Below the pieces are notes generated by a model. It ran no database searches, was not told the origin of the DNA, and was given only the letters and a program-made list of their open reading frames with translations. Positions 31,090 to 43,329 of a DNA stretch of 64,000 nt are shown piece by piece. This stretch comes from Cardinalis cardinalis (taxonomy: Eukaryota; Chordata; Aves; Passeriformes; Cardinalidae): the NCBI GenBank assembly GCA_014549065.1, contig JACDOX010000106.1, positions 471,570-535,569 on the forward strand, in the 5' to 3' direction. The translations under genes were made by a program, and so were the position numbers. Each line of letters begins with the position of its first letter. Position 1 is the first letter of the stretch.

Positions 31090-34000
31090 CAGCTGCTCCG
31101 TGGGTGCCACCATGGCTGGGATGCTCCACTGACCTTTCCTCTGTGCACTGCAGGCTTTCTGTCTATAGCTATTGTGTAGATGTCAAATCCCAGCCTGTTC
31201 CCATGGATACAGGAGAATGTAGAGAGAGAAGAGCTGCCTCCTTGCTTTATCTTCATGTAGGGTTTCTATAGCTCACATTTTGGGTTATGGTGGCCTCAGT
31301 GGGCAGTGGCAGCAAAGGGCAGGAGGTGGCTGCAGCAATTACCTTGTGTGTATTCAATTGCCAGCCAGTCTCCCAAATGTAACCCTGCTTCTTTTCACAC
31401 CACTTCATCTTTGAATCTCTGGTCAATTCAGTCTTTATAAAAGAAAGACTCTTTTNAAATTATTATTACAATTTCTAATACAGGAAAGCACTACTTCAAC
31501 CAAAAAGTTAACCCCACTCCCCTGTGTTGCCAGATTTTATCCCAAGGGCTGGATTCACCTTGACTCTAACTGGATATTTTCATGTTTTGAGCAGTTTGTA
31601 CCATGATGTTTTGTGGGCTCTGCCCAGCGTTTTTAATCAAACCNCCCCAGAACTCCCCAAGCTTCATCCCTCTCTCCATTTCCAATGAAGGAGAAATATT
31701 CACACAGAAATTGTGATTAATGTGCCTTGAAAATACNCAGCACCAGCAGTCAAGGTTATTCCCCGAAAAGCCATCTTTTGTCATTGGCTCTGGACAAATC
31801 TCCAGGCTGTGATGAGATGCAGCTGCTTTTAATCTTTAATGCTGGGACAGTGTGCATTCATTTTCTTAGAGGCAGACCAGGTGTGACAGGGGTGCAGAGG
31901 AGGTTCCATGGCTTGTGCTTGTCCACNTTTGCAGCTGCTCAGACTGGGGCTGCTGCAGCTCCCTGTGCCCAAAGGGCAGCACCAGTCCTGCTTAAATGGC
32001 TCATTTTGCATCAAAGTCCCTCTTACCCCAATTAGTCCCAACCACCAACGTACACCTCTAATCTGCATGTAGATAAATGCAGATGAGCCCAGAGCTGGGA
32101 TTCAGCTTTGTTGCTAATTAGCAAAGTGTTTAGGCACGTGCTCTTCCAGCAGGATCCACCTCAGAGCCAAAATTAAGGCCAAGCAAAGCTCTGCTGAACA
32201 AGAGCTGCCTTTGTTTAACAGCACTTGGTAGTTGGGTTTTGTATAGGGGAGCTGGAAGGCACAAAAGAGGAGACAGCACAGAGACATAACCATAAATTTA
32301 TTATTTTCTACAGTGATAACTTTTTTAATGAGATGCATGTTCACAAAAATATAACCCTGAGGTTCTCACATCTGCCTGACATCCTGACACACGCCAGCTT
32401 CCCGCTGCAACTGCAGGGGGAAACCTGCCAAGGAAGCTGAAAGGTGTTATTTAATTAATAACAGCTAATTTGAATAAATACTGGAATGTCACTCAGCTGC
32501 TCCCAAGGGGAGTGTGGGGAGTTCACCTCCGTGGGAAAGGGAACACGATCGGTGTCACGCAGGAGAAGGAGCAGAGCCTGTCCTGTCACTGCAGGTCAGA
32601 TCCTGCTCAATTATCTGTGTTTAATGAGTAAATCTGTGGCATTTATCTTCAGCATAACNGAGTGCTGTGGGGGTCTTAATGCTGGTTTAATCTGCCTCCA
32701 GCTCCGCTCATCCAAGGCTGCAGAAGTGAGGGGATAAGAGAAGGATCAGTGGCACTGGCCAGGGCTGTGCTGTGCCCATCCAGCATCTTAAATTGAGATA
32801 ATATGGCTTTTAAAGCTGCCTTGCTTCAATGCTAAACAAGCTCAAATATNTGAGTGAGAGCTCTTGATTATCCTGAAAAAGCAAATTGTGCTTTATTTTA
32901 GCAGAAATTACAGGGTCTGTTTCTGGAGAGAGCATTCCNAGTTCCTGCTGCATTTAAATTTTGGGATGACCCGTGTCTGTCCAGGACAATAGGACTATGT
33001 ATTATTTAGTGTAATTATTCATAATTCAGACAAACACAGAAGGTCTCTCCAGCAGTGGAGAACACGTACACATAAAACCCCCATCAAATTATTTATTTTC
33101 ATATAAATTATGTACTGTCAAAACTGTTCTACTGATCTGAAGGTTAAAGGCTTCATCATGGAAATGCAACAGCTCCCTGTCATCTTGATCAGAATGTGAT
33201 TATTTACAGGAAAAAAAAGCATCCTGGTGGCTGTGGATTTCCTATTGATCTGCTTCAGCAGCCCTGTCTGNCTGAGAACAGCTGAAATATATGAAATAAA
33301 AACACAAACCTACAGTTGTTTTATCTTCCCATAAAAAGTAGGTCATATCCCCAAGTGAGCTGTATTTTATTCATGTAAATACATTTTTACAATTAAAAAT
33401 GCAACAAAAACTATGTTCATGTCAACAGAGCTGAGNCTGGTGAAACTGGGTTAGGCTGGTGCCAGGGCTTCCTTGGGCAAAGCCTTGCTGATGGATGAGC
33501 AGCTCCCTCACGCCTCTGCTGTGGCTGTGGGACCCCAAACCACACTTTTTGGAGCAGGAAAGTGAAGCAGCAGAAGAGCTTAAAGCTCTCCAGATTGAGC
33601 TCCATGTAGGAATAATTCTGGCTGCTATTTTGAGGAGTTGTTTAATAACGTTAAACTGATGACAGGCTGAGATTATAACACTGCCACCTCCACGCTCCTG
33701 GGGGCTTTTTCTTCCTTACTCCCACCCCCCAGCCAGTCTATTTGCATTTTCCCAAAGTAATTAAAATGCTCCAAAGGCTCTGGAGCAAACTGGGAATTGC
33801 CTTCACAAGGGGAGCAGACAAGGCCCCTCTCCTGCTGTGTACCTGGAGTTTGTTCAGCAGCAGCACCTTCACTGTCTTCTGGTCCAGGAAAATATTTTGG
33901 GGCAGATCAGAGCTGCTTCTGGGGCTAAGAGCTCACCCCACAGGTACCACCCTGCATGTGTGGGGCTGCAGCCTGTGGGAGAACACACCTCTGTCTCAGC

Positions 34001-35245
34001 TTCCCTGTTTATAAACCAGAAAATGTCCTCTTGATTGGCAGCTTGGCACCTGGGGACCTCTGGGTGAAGCCCTTAGCATGCACACAGATAATTAATGGTT
34101 GCTTTTCTGGAGGTTTAATGGCTCGTTGGTGCTGCATGGTGATCAGCACTGAGCTCCTCTTCACAGGATGCTCCCTCCCCAGTGAGGGGCCTGCAACAGA
34201 AATTGGGGCTTCTCATAGAAACTGTCCCAACAGGGNCAGGGCTGTCTGAGGGACCTGCATCACCAAAAAAATTACAGCCTGCAGCACAGGCAGAAGGAAA
34301 AAAAAAAAGGCTAAAAATATGGGGCTTTCTGCCACATTTTTCTGTTTTTCTGGTGCTTCATTTGTAATAAAAGGGGAAAAAAATAAAGGGTTTTAAGTGC
34401 AGCTGGCTATTGTTTGAGAAGGAAAGTGAGAAGGTGATGCCCTGAAGTTCCCAAGCACTGTGGGGATGTGGGCTCAGGTCAGTGCCTCCTCTGCAGCCAT
34501 CACTGGGCCACTAATGGTCAGATGAAAGTTTATTTCCTCTCTTTTTCAGGTCTGTCCTTGTTTCAGCTGATGCCATCAGCTGGGATTTTTTGGTTGGTTG
34601 GTTATTCCTCGTGGTGTTGGAGGTAGAATTGTCCTTTCCATGCACATCACNTTTTCCCAGCTGGCAAGGAGCAGCTGTTGCCTGCCCCATGCTGGAGCTG
34701 CACGAGGAAAAAGAGGTTAGGAAGATCNAAATGCAATTTCAAGTAGTGTGAAAATAGATCTGTCAACCTGGCCTATTTGCTTAAGGGTCCTTGGGCTGNG
34801 TTTGAGTTTTTTAAGGTGTCAGGAAAGATGCTGGAAAATAAATTAGGTTTCATTTAGCTCAGAGTTACAATTAAAACTTGGAATGATTAGTGTCTGTTTA
34901 GGCAAATCAATTAAAAGATTGGCACATAAATTACATGTACCTTCCTCTTCCACTGTTCCTGTCATGCTGGGAGAGCTTCAGACTGGGACTTTTGAAGGTG
35001 AGGCCACTAATCCAACATGTGTTTCCATCAGCCAACCCTCCAACTGCCCTTCCTGACCCTCTGGCTGGTCTCTGACCTGGGATGTTGTGGGTTTCTCCCT
35101 TGGGAGGTTCTATCCATCATCAGCTTCTCCAGCCTNTTTNATTGGAAGCAATTTCCCTCTGCATCCCCAGGAGTTTGGAGGAGCAGGCACATNCCACNGG
35201 CTGCTCAGGGTGTTGAAGGAATNTGCTCATCCCACCCCAGGGACT
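31090..35245. other. Intergenic, no gene recognised
   Basis: Mostly unique sequence. The part at 32.9-33.4 kb is AT-rich and low in repeats, with ATTA-type motifs. No coding or RNA gene recognised. Confidence 0.6.
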
Positions 35246-35249
35246 GTGG

Positions 35250-35806
35250 CCTTCAGTGGGATATCAGTGGGAAAACCCTTGGGGTTATCAGTGGGTTATC
35301 AGTGGGGAAACCCTTGGGGTTATCAGTGGGATATCAGTGGGTTATCAGTGGGATATCAGTGGGAAAACCCTTGGGGTTATCAGTGGGTTATCAGTGGGAA
35401 AACCTTTGGGGTTATCAGTGGGTTATCAGTGGGTTATCAGTGGGATATCAGTGGGAAAACCCTTGGGGTTATCAGTGGGATATCAATGGGATAAGCCTTG
35501 TGGTTATCAGTGGGATATCAATGGGTTATCAGTGGGATAACCCTTGTGGTTATCAGTGCGATATCAGTGGGAAAACCCTTGGAGTTATCAGTGGGAAAAC
35601 CCTTGGAGTTATCAGTGGGATATCAGTGGGATAATCCTTATGGTTATCAGTGGGATATCAATGGGATATCAGTGGGATAACCCTTGGAGTTATCAGTGGG
35701 ATATCAATGGGATATCAGTGGGAAAACCCTTGGGGTTATCAGTGGGATATCAGTGGGATAACTCTTGGGATTATCAGTGGGTTATCAGTGGGATAACCCC
35801 TGGGAT
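35250..35806 (+). repeat. TATCAGTGGG minisatellite, rich in GATA motifs
   Basis: About 555 bases of tandem 11-bp subunits TATCAGTGGGA/T, broken at intervals by AAAACCCTTGGGG or ATAACCCTTG spacers, giving a composite higher-order repeat. Each TTATCAG reads CTGATAA on the minus strand, the WGATAR consensus of GATA factors; more than twenty such sites are present. Long plus-strand frames with Gly-Tyr-Gln-Trp repeats result from the repeat. Confidence 0.95.
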
Positions 35807-35809
35807 GGG

Positions 35810-37145
35810 CAGAGAGGTCAGAGCCCTTGGGAAGTCCAGTCCCTGTTTCACACTCCCTCAGCAATGGATTTAACAACTTTCACAGTACACAAAGAAATTG
35901 GGAAAGAATTTTTAAAAGAATTGCAGTTTAAAACAGAGAGAGCCTGAGGAGACCGTGGGCACAGCACAGAAGATATTGGACATAGAAGGGCTTTGGATAC
36001 ACCAGGACCCTTCAGTCTAGAGGACAAAGGAGCCTGGAATGGGACAAAATCCAACCAAAACTGTTCAAGAGCAGCTCCTGGTCTCAGTTTCAGCCCAGCA
36101 GCCGTGCTGGTGTTCAGGCTCCCGGGCTGTTCCCAACATCCTGGGCACACAGAGGGGTTTGGGAACAGCAGTGGCTGCTGTGGCACCCCAGCTGCAGGAA
36201 TAACTTCATCAAATATCAGTGTTCCAAAGGGATGCAGGGAGCTGCCAGCCCCCTGCCCACGTGCCAGCAGGTCTCACTCCAGGCAGCCAGTGGGGTTCTG
36301 TGACACCAAAAGTGCTTGGGAGGGCCTTGGGGGACCATCAGCAAGGCTGAGGGAAGGCCCAGGGACTGAAATGCTGAAGAGCAGCCAGGATGGTTCCCTA
36401 AAAACCACCTCAAGGAGGGTCTGTCCCGCTCTGAGGGCTCGATTTGTGCTCCAGCTGTGGCTGAAGGAGAGCAGCAGCCAAACAGCAGCTGGGGATGATG
36501 AGGGACAGAGTCACTGCATGATTGGCAGTGTGGGCACCAGCCAGGGCTGTGCCAGCGTCACTGAGCCCCTGCTGGGCTCCCCACACNCTGGGGGATTTCT
36601 TACCCCGGGCAGGCTCTGGGCAGGGAGCTGCTGGGATAAATCTGCTTCTCCTCAGTGCCAGTGCCCTGCACACCCCCAGCAGCAGGTTCCAGCCAGGCCA
36701 GGCTCTCAGCCTGCGCTCCCTGCCCAGCCTGGGCTGGCTTCAGTGCTGGAAATTCATTTGGTTTCTCACGTGCAAAACGCCCCAGGGTGCCAAGGGCTTG
36801 TCACCTGAGGAGCCTGAGGAGCCCATCTGCCTGGCACAGGGTGGGGAGTGACCCCTGCCAGCCCCAGTGCTGGCACCTGGTGCAGGCAGGGATGGGTAAA
36901 TAACAGCNGGAGACCCCCACCCATTCTGCCTTCAGCAAAGGTTGTAAAGTTCATCTTTAATCCCAGAGAAAGAAAAGCTGATTTTTTTTTTAAATGTGGA
37001 GTTTTGAACGCTTTCATGTTCCTTTTTTTATTTTTTTATACAAAAATATTGTTGGATGAGCATGTGGACTAGCTTCCCCTTGAACTGCTTGTAGCTGAAA
37101 CACTGAGTTCCAGAGGGACTTAATAATAATTTTTTTCCCTTTAGG
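35810..37145. other. Intergenic, no gene recognised
   Basis: GC-moderate unique sequence. A 271-codon open frame at 35993-36808 has no recognisable domain and no splice or start context to support it. Confidence 0.55.
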
Positions 37146-37149
37146 AGAA

Positions 37150-37310
37150 AATGTGTTTTCTGGGGCTGGGGACCCCGAGGCTGGGGACCCCGAGGCTTGG
37201 GACCCCGAGGCTGGGGACAATGGGAGAACGCTGGGGCTGGGGACACCGGGGGTCCCTGGGGCTGGGGACACCGGGGGTCCCTGTCCCCGTGCCTGTCCCC
37301 GCCGCTGGTT
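37150..37310 (+). repeat. G/C-rich minisatellites
   Basis: Two adjoining arrays. The first has four copies of a 15-bp CCCGAGGCTGGGGAC unit; the second has a GGGGCTGGGGACACCGGGGG unit of about 30 bp in two copies. Dense G-runs on the + strand make G-quadruplexes plausible. Confidence 0.9.
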
Positions 37311-37314
37311 TCGC

Positions 37315-39470
37315 AGCACCCTCTCCTGCTCCTCCGGCGGAACAGCAGCCGGGAGGGCTGCGAGGCTCCCACAATCTGCTTTTTCCATCTCCACCGATCC
37401 TGTAAATGCTCCTCAGCCCCATTTATCATTTTTGGGAGCCCAGGCTGCTGAAAATGCAGGTGAAACTCTCTCTGGAGAGGCGATGGAGAGGGGTCCCCTC
37501 TGGAAATGATGCTGCTCCTGCAGGAAGTTTTTTGTTTGATTTTTTGGGGTTTTTTTTGTTTTGTTTTTTTTTTAAGTAAAAGCAAATCTCAGAGTCTTCC
37601 CTCAGGTGTAATACACACAGGCTGTCAGGAATTTAATAAAGCAAAAATATTTAGANAACAAGAAAACAAAAACTGAAACAAGAAAAGATACTAGGGTAGG
37701 CTTAGATTTTAAAAAGTTCAGATAAATATCGCTTAAGAGCAGAAAGGAACAACTAACAGGGGTTAAATAGTGTAAAGTCACTCAGCTGGTGACAAAACTG
37801 TTGTTTTGGGACCAAGCAGTGACCAAAGAGGAGGGAAACCTGGCAGTGCTCCTGCTGTGGTCCTGCAGAGGTCACAGTCCCAGCTGCTCCCTGTGGTTTA
37901 AACCAGAATGTCCCTGCTCAGGCAGGAACCCTGGGGCTGCTGGAGGGTGTGAAAAGCGTTGTAAGGGAGACACAAGCAATGAAAGCACCACCAGAGCCTG
38001 GTTCCTGATAGTGGGTGAATGCTCTGGTGTCTGCTGGACATTCCTTCCTGCAGCAATCCTTCCTCCAGGAGAGGCTTTAGCATCCTCCTCCTCTTCCATC
38101 CAGCTGTTTGCAGTGACTCTGTGGCACTCTTACCTTGCTCCAGCTGGGATCCTGCAGCAAACTGAAACAGCTGAAAGTTTAAAAGGTGCAGACAGAGACT
38201 GGCAGGTCTGTGGACCATCACACACTGACCACACAAAACAGGTTTTCTAAAGAAGGAACGGTAAAATAAAAGCTGAAAGTGTTACAAATTCTTAGCAGTC
38301 AGGGAAAAGGCAATAAAATATGAAAGTGCAGAATAAGGGACCCCTGAGTACCACTTAAGTAATGCTGTGACAGGGGAGATGTTGCACCTTTGAGCAGTGA
38401 AAGCCAAACAAAAATGTGGGCTTGGAAAAAGGAATCAGAAGGCACAGAAACAGAGGAGCCACTTAAACCAGTGGGACAGCACCCACTCCTGAGCTGGTGG
38501 AATCAGGGATTTTCTGGAAAGCAGCATCAAAGCCATAGCAGCAAACACCCAGGTAAAACTTTGCTGAAAGCCTGAGGTCCCACTGGTGGCTGTCTCACCC
38601 CGTCCAGCACAGATTCCCAGCCCTCCTGTCCCCACCTGGTGCCTCTAGGAGCTGGACAATTGGTTTTGTTCTGTATTTTCAGCTCACTGGTGGCTCTGAG
38701 CGCTGGCAGGAAACCCTCCCTGCGGGTGTCAGGACCCGGCTGCCAGATGCTGTCGCTTGTGGCTGCTGAAGATTGCAGTGGAGCCACATTTCTGTGTGGA
38801 AATGCTGAGCCCATGACATCCAGTGACAGGTATCTCACCCCTGCCTTTGCTCAGACCTTGAGGACACTCCACACTGACACTGCTGGACNTGGGACAGCAG
38901 AATGGAAGCAGATGCCCCAAAAGGGAAAGAGCCTGCCACAGGGAATATCCTGCCCTTCTCTAGGCCCATAGCTCCAGGGCAGGAGCTTTATCATACAATA
39001 ATGGAGCAGGGTTTTTTATTCTGGCAAAGAAAAGTGTCAATAAACAGCTCTTTGGTGTGATTTCTGCCAGCTGAGCTTTGATTCGTGCGGCCCCTGCAGC
39101 CACCTCAGGCATACAGCTGCACAAAACACATGGATTTTGTTGCTAGGAGTTGAAAGCCTCAGTGTGGACAGAATTGACTCTTTAATAAATGCTGNCCTAA
39201 TAAGAGCTGCCTTGCTCCAGCCAGGCTGCAGCTCCTGATTAACTATGGACAGCCCAGAGAGGGGGATCAGGGGAAACCATCCCACAGAATTTGATATTCT
39301 GTACCCTTGGAGCCCTGGACAATTTAAGGGGTTTACAGTCCAGCCACACAGACCTCTCTTGTCTGAGTGGCTTTTAGGACATCATCTACATGCTGCAACA
39401 GCCTTCCTTCTTCTGGTGGAGCTCCCCAGGACTCTGGGTCTCCTGCAAGCTGTTCTCCAAACAAAGTGGA
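37315..39470. other. Intergenic, no gene recognised
   Basis: T-rich runs at 37527-37575. The stretch 37.6-38.3 kb resembles an old LTR in style (TTTAATAAAG near its left edge), but I cannot place it in a family. No gene recognised. Confidence 0.5.
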
Positions 39471-39476
39471 GTGGGG

Positions 39477-39883
39477 TATTTTCTGAGGTCCCCTAACGAA
39501 GGGAGGAAAGAAATGATGCATCTGACTCCATGTTCTCAGAAGGCTAATTTATTATCTTATGATCTATATTATATTAAAGAATACTATACTAAACTGTACT
39601 AAAGAATACAGAAAGGGTACAGACAGAAGGCTAAAAGAAAATAATGAAAACTCGTGACTCTCTCCAGAGCCTCGACACAGCTGGGCCATAGTTGGCCAAT
39701 AAGCAAAAACAACTCACATGAAACCAAGGAACAATCATCTGTTGGTAAACAATGTTCAAACCACATTCCAAACAGCAAAACACAGCAGAAGCAAATGAGA
39801 TAATGTTGTTTTCCTTTTTCTCTGAGGCTTCCCAGGAGAAGAATCCTGGGCAAGGGGATTTTTCACAAAATATGAATGTGACA
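39477..39883 (-). mobile_element. Solo ERV LTR with 6-bp target duplication
   Basis: Flanked by GTGGGG at 39471-39476 and 39884-39889. Read on the minus strand it begins TGTCACATTCA, carries AATAAATTAGCC near its 3' part, and ends in TTTCTTTCCTCC...GGGGACC. It is closely related to the LTR at 53992-54432. A 6-bp duplication fits an ERVK-like (class II) integrase; the class is inference. Length is 407 bp, with no internal sequence. Confidence 0.8.
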
Positions 39884-39889
39884 GTGGGG

Positions 39890-40263
39890 GAGTTTTTANA
39901 TCCTTGAGGCAACGCTGTTCATATGAGCTGAGTTTTGTGCCCAGTTTTGGGGCCTTCCCATTTGAATGCAAAGATTTTTCTGGCTGGTTTCNTGGNTAGG
40001 GAGGCAAAACAAGGCAACTTGCAGATATAAAACAGTAAACTGAGTTAACTCAGGTGTTGAGCAGGTTTGGAATGTATATGGATTTGCTACCAGGGATAGA
40101 GATCTTCTGTTCTTTTGTTGACAGCCCTTAGATCCCGTACTCCTCAATATAACCATCAGGCTTTCAAACAGGTAAAATGGGAGTATTGAAACCAGATTGG
40201 CAATCTTTAAACAACCCTAACTGCAAAGAGTTCTGTCCAAAGGCAGGGAAGAAGGAAGAAAGG
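39890..40263. other. Spacer between two LTRs
   Basis: About 375 bases of unique sequence between oppositely oriented LTRs. No retroviral internal sequence recognised, so the pair is not an intact provirus. Confidence 0.6.
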
Positions 40264-40639
40264 TGTGGCATTCACATTCTCTGAACAGAGAGAGACATAA
40301 TTCTCTCTCTTGGGTTTTTCCTGGAGAAGCACAGAGACNAAAACAATTCTTTNACTGCTCCTNTGTTTTGGAACATGTGGAATGTGTTGGAAGATTACTT
40401 ACCTGAAGGAATTTGCTTGATTGGATTCTGGTGTGAGTGTTTTGTTTCCTTGACCAATCTCTGCAAGCTGTGTCCTGATGGTCAGCCAGGAGGCAGTCAG
40501 GGATNGTGTTCAGTNGAGTTGAGTGCTTGTGCAGTTTCAGTTTAGGTGGAATATAGTATAGAATAATTTAGTATAATAAAGTAATTGATTAGCCTTCTGA
40601 TATCATGGAGTNGTCCTTATCCTTTCTCCCCACCACTCA
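40264..40639 (+). mobile_element. ERV LTR, plus orientation
   Basis: Starts TGTGGCATTCACATTCTC and contains TAGTATAATAAAG then TGATTAGCCTTCTGATATCA, the same polyadenylation-region pattern seen in the LTRs at 39.5 and 54.0 kb, but on the opposite strand. It also has GGAGAAGCACAGAG and a related U3. The right end is approximate and no target duplication is obvious. It is probably another subfamily of the same LTR group. Confidence 0.65.
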
Positions 40640-43237
40640 AGCAAAAATTTCACTGATAGAAAGGCAAGGAAAAGGAGGGAAGATGGGGCAGAAAATGTCC
40701 ATCCTGTACAAGGGCAGGTGAATGCATCCTCCTTCACCCAACAGAGGCTTGCTGAGGACCAGAGCATGGCAGGAGTAGAGAGCACAGAAAATTCCTCATA
40801 AACTAAGGATGTGCAGAGAGCAAGAATCCCCCTGAGTTTATCTGTTGCTATTATTTTGAAAAGAAAACAAATTAAAGTGGTTTTTATTATTAAAAGTGCC
40901 TTTCCGAGGAAGCCAAAGACCTTCTCAATATCTGCTCGCAGTATTAAAGGGAATGAATCATTAAATGCACTTTGAGATGCAGTCACAGGTACCAGGATAA
41001 ATCAATGTCCCAGAAAAAGAANCATCAGCCAGGGGTTTTATTTCCAAGTGCTCTTCAGAGCGATTTCAAGGTGTGCAGGGCAGTGCTGCAGGAGGGCCCC
41101 TGCTTCCCCNGACACCAAAAACCCCCTGCAGCACACAGATCTCAGGCCATGGGGGGAGCTGCTCATTTCTGCGCCTCCATGGAGGAGCCTGGAGCTGGGC
41201 TGAGAAACAGCATTCTCTCTTTGTAATGGCGCTAAAGGAAAAAAACAACAAAAAAAAAAACAAGCCTCAACTCTCAGCAATAAGAGAATTATCCTGACAG
41301 ATGGCTTGCAGAAAAAGAAAAAACTGTCTCAGGCTTTGAGATTTGTGCTGACTGAGGCACAGAAAGGAGCCATTGCAATTAGCATTTGTGCCGAGTAATT
41401 GAGAGCATTGAGACACCCAACCCAATTTGCCACCATTGTCGAGCCTTCGTTGTTCTTGATTTTGGGGNTTTTTTNCCATTTTCCCTTCAGTCACAAGTCT
41501 GGGGACAGACAAAGCGCCNCGCTGGGTTTTGCCTTGCTCCTGGGGAGGCAGGCTGGGTGCTCATCCCATCTCCAGAGGGGCTCAGCTTCCCTGGGAGCCC
41601 GGGCTGGTTCCTCTCGTTGGCAGCTCCATCAGGAATAAACTCTGTGATCCATCCGTCTGGAGCCCTGTGGCCATGTGCAGCTGTCACTTCTCGTGGCTGG
41701 AGCACAAAGCCAGCTCTCTCTGGGATGGAATTCCTGCCTCCAGCGGATTTCCACCCGGGGAAATGCCTCCACACCCATGCGAGCCATGGCCCTGGCACCC
41801 ATCACTCGTCTGTCTCCTCCTCTTTGGAAATTAGCCTGGGAATGCCAGTGCTTCTCCCGCTGCCCGTGCTCCTGCGCTGTGGCTGTGCCCCCGTGGCAGC
41901 GGGGTAACCCCAAACCGCCCCAAAACTCCTCTCACTGCTCCCTGCGTACCAACCCTGCCACAGCAAAAAGGGAAAATCCTCCTCCGTGCGAGTTATTTCC
42001 TTCCAGGGACAGAAGGTGGCACACGAGTTTGCTCTGCGCGCCTGGAGGAGCAGCTGTGACATGACTGAGAACTGGAAGAACATCGAATTTCTGGGTGGCT
42101 CCCACCCCCCAGCCCAGGGTCGCTCCAGCATTTACAGGTGCCTGGCACAGGCTCTGCAGGAAAAGCAGCACCTCAGCCACAGCTGAGCTAAGCTGGGAGA
42201 CAGGGCTGGGTTTGCTAAAGCCTGAGCATTTCTGTCGAGAAAAATATCTTGGTTATTTGTTAGCTTTTAGTGGTCAAGCTACAGGCATAGCAAAGAACAG
42301 GACAAATCAGGATTTAATAAAATCTTTCCATTTATGACATTTTTCTCAGTGTCTGGGGGGTTTNTTGTCAGGTGCTCATATAGCCAGCACCCAAGAGACA
42401 TCAGAGAACAGACCAATGGAACCAGTCCTGGCATGGCCCAAACAAGAAGCAGCACAGGCAGGACAAATCTGACTATTTTTTTTGCCTTTTTTCCCCTCTG
42501 CATCTGTGCAGAACATTAATTATTTTTTTTCCAGTGCAGAAAAAGGGAAGACATCACTTCCCTGTGGATGGCTGCTCCAACTGCAGTCCCCAGAGCATCA
42601 CCTGCAGCATCACCTGCAGCAGAAGGTCTCATCAGCAAGGAAGGGCAGCACAGGAGGTGCCTCTCTCTGCCTGCTGCCTCCTCCAGAGCTGCTNAAAGCC
42701 CTGAGCTCAGCCAGGCTCAGCACATCCTGTTCCCCTGAGCTCCTGCCTGCCCTGGACAGCAGCTTTGCTCCCTTGTTTGTGGTTTTGGCCCTTGCAATTT
42801 GAGCCAAAAAGATGGGAAATGTGGGGCTATAAAAGCTCTGCAGTGAGCATTGAGGCACCTGTGGACAGGGTGCAGGAGGGCAGGGGCTCAGGTAAAAACC
42901 CTCCTCTCTGCTCTGGCATTGCTGCTTCCCAATTAAAATTAATCTTATTTTTAAACCTGATTTCCTCAGGAGCCTCTCCAGCCATCAGCAGAGATGCCCA
43001 GCAGTGCTGAACCTGCTGGGGCTGCACTTTGAGCCTCAGGAGAGGCTTCTTGCCTAGGAAATAAAATTGCACTGGGGCAGCAAGCCCTGGATCTTGTGGT
43101 CTCAGCTGCTGCAAGGTCCAGGCTGGGCTGGAGTGTGCCTGATGGGAAGGAAGAGGGTTTGCTGGTGGGAAGTCTCTCGGCTTTAAAAGTCACATTTTCA
43201 TGTTGCTGTCTTTAAAAATAGAAAAAAAGCCCTCCTG
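40640..43237. other. Intergenic, no gene recognised
   Basis: Unique sequence with moderate GC at 41.4-42.2 kb. No exon, RNA gene or repeat family recognised. Confidence 0.6.
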
Positions 43238-43240
43238 GTC

Positions 43241-43242
43241 TG

Positions 43243-43286
<44 letters not shown>
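43241..43286 (+). repeat. (CTAT)n microsatellite
   Basis: About eleven TCTA/CTAT units, followed by TCTCTC and TATATA stretches to about 43327. Confidence 0.95.
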
Positions 43287-43329
43287 ATCTATCATCTCTC
43301 TCTCTACATATGTATATATCTATATATGA

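Noticed and set aside
35017..35873. Open frames with repeated Gly-Tyr-Gln-Trp
   Set aside because: They are translations of the TATCAGTGGG minisatellite, without start context, splice sites or family resemblance.
37600..38300. Possible additional LTR or retro-element
   Set aside because: It has LTR-like style, with AATAAA near one end, but I could not match a family, define ends or find a target duplication.
39477..40639. The two LTRs as a complete provirus
   Set aside because: They are in opposite orientation, differ in sequence, and the 380 bases between show no retroviral genes; the left one has its own target duplication.
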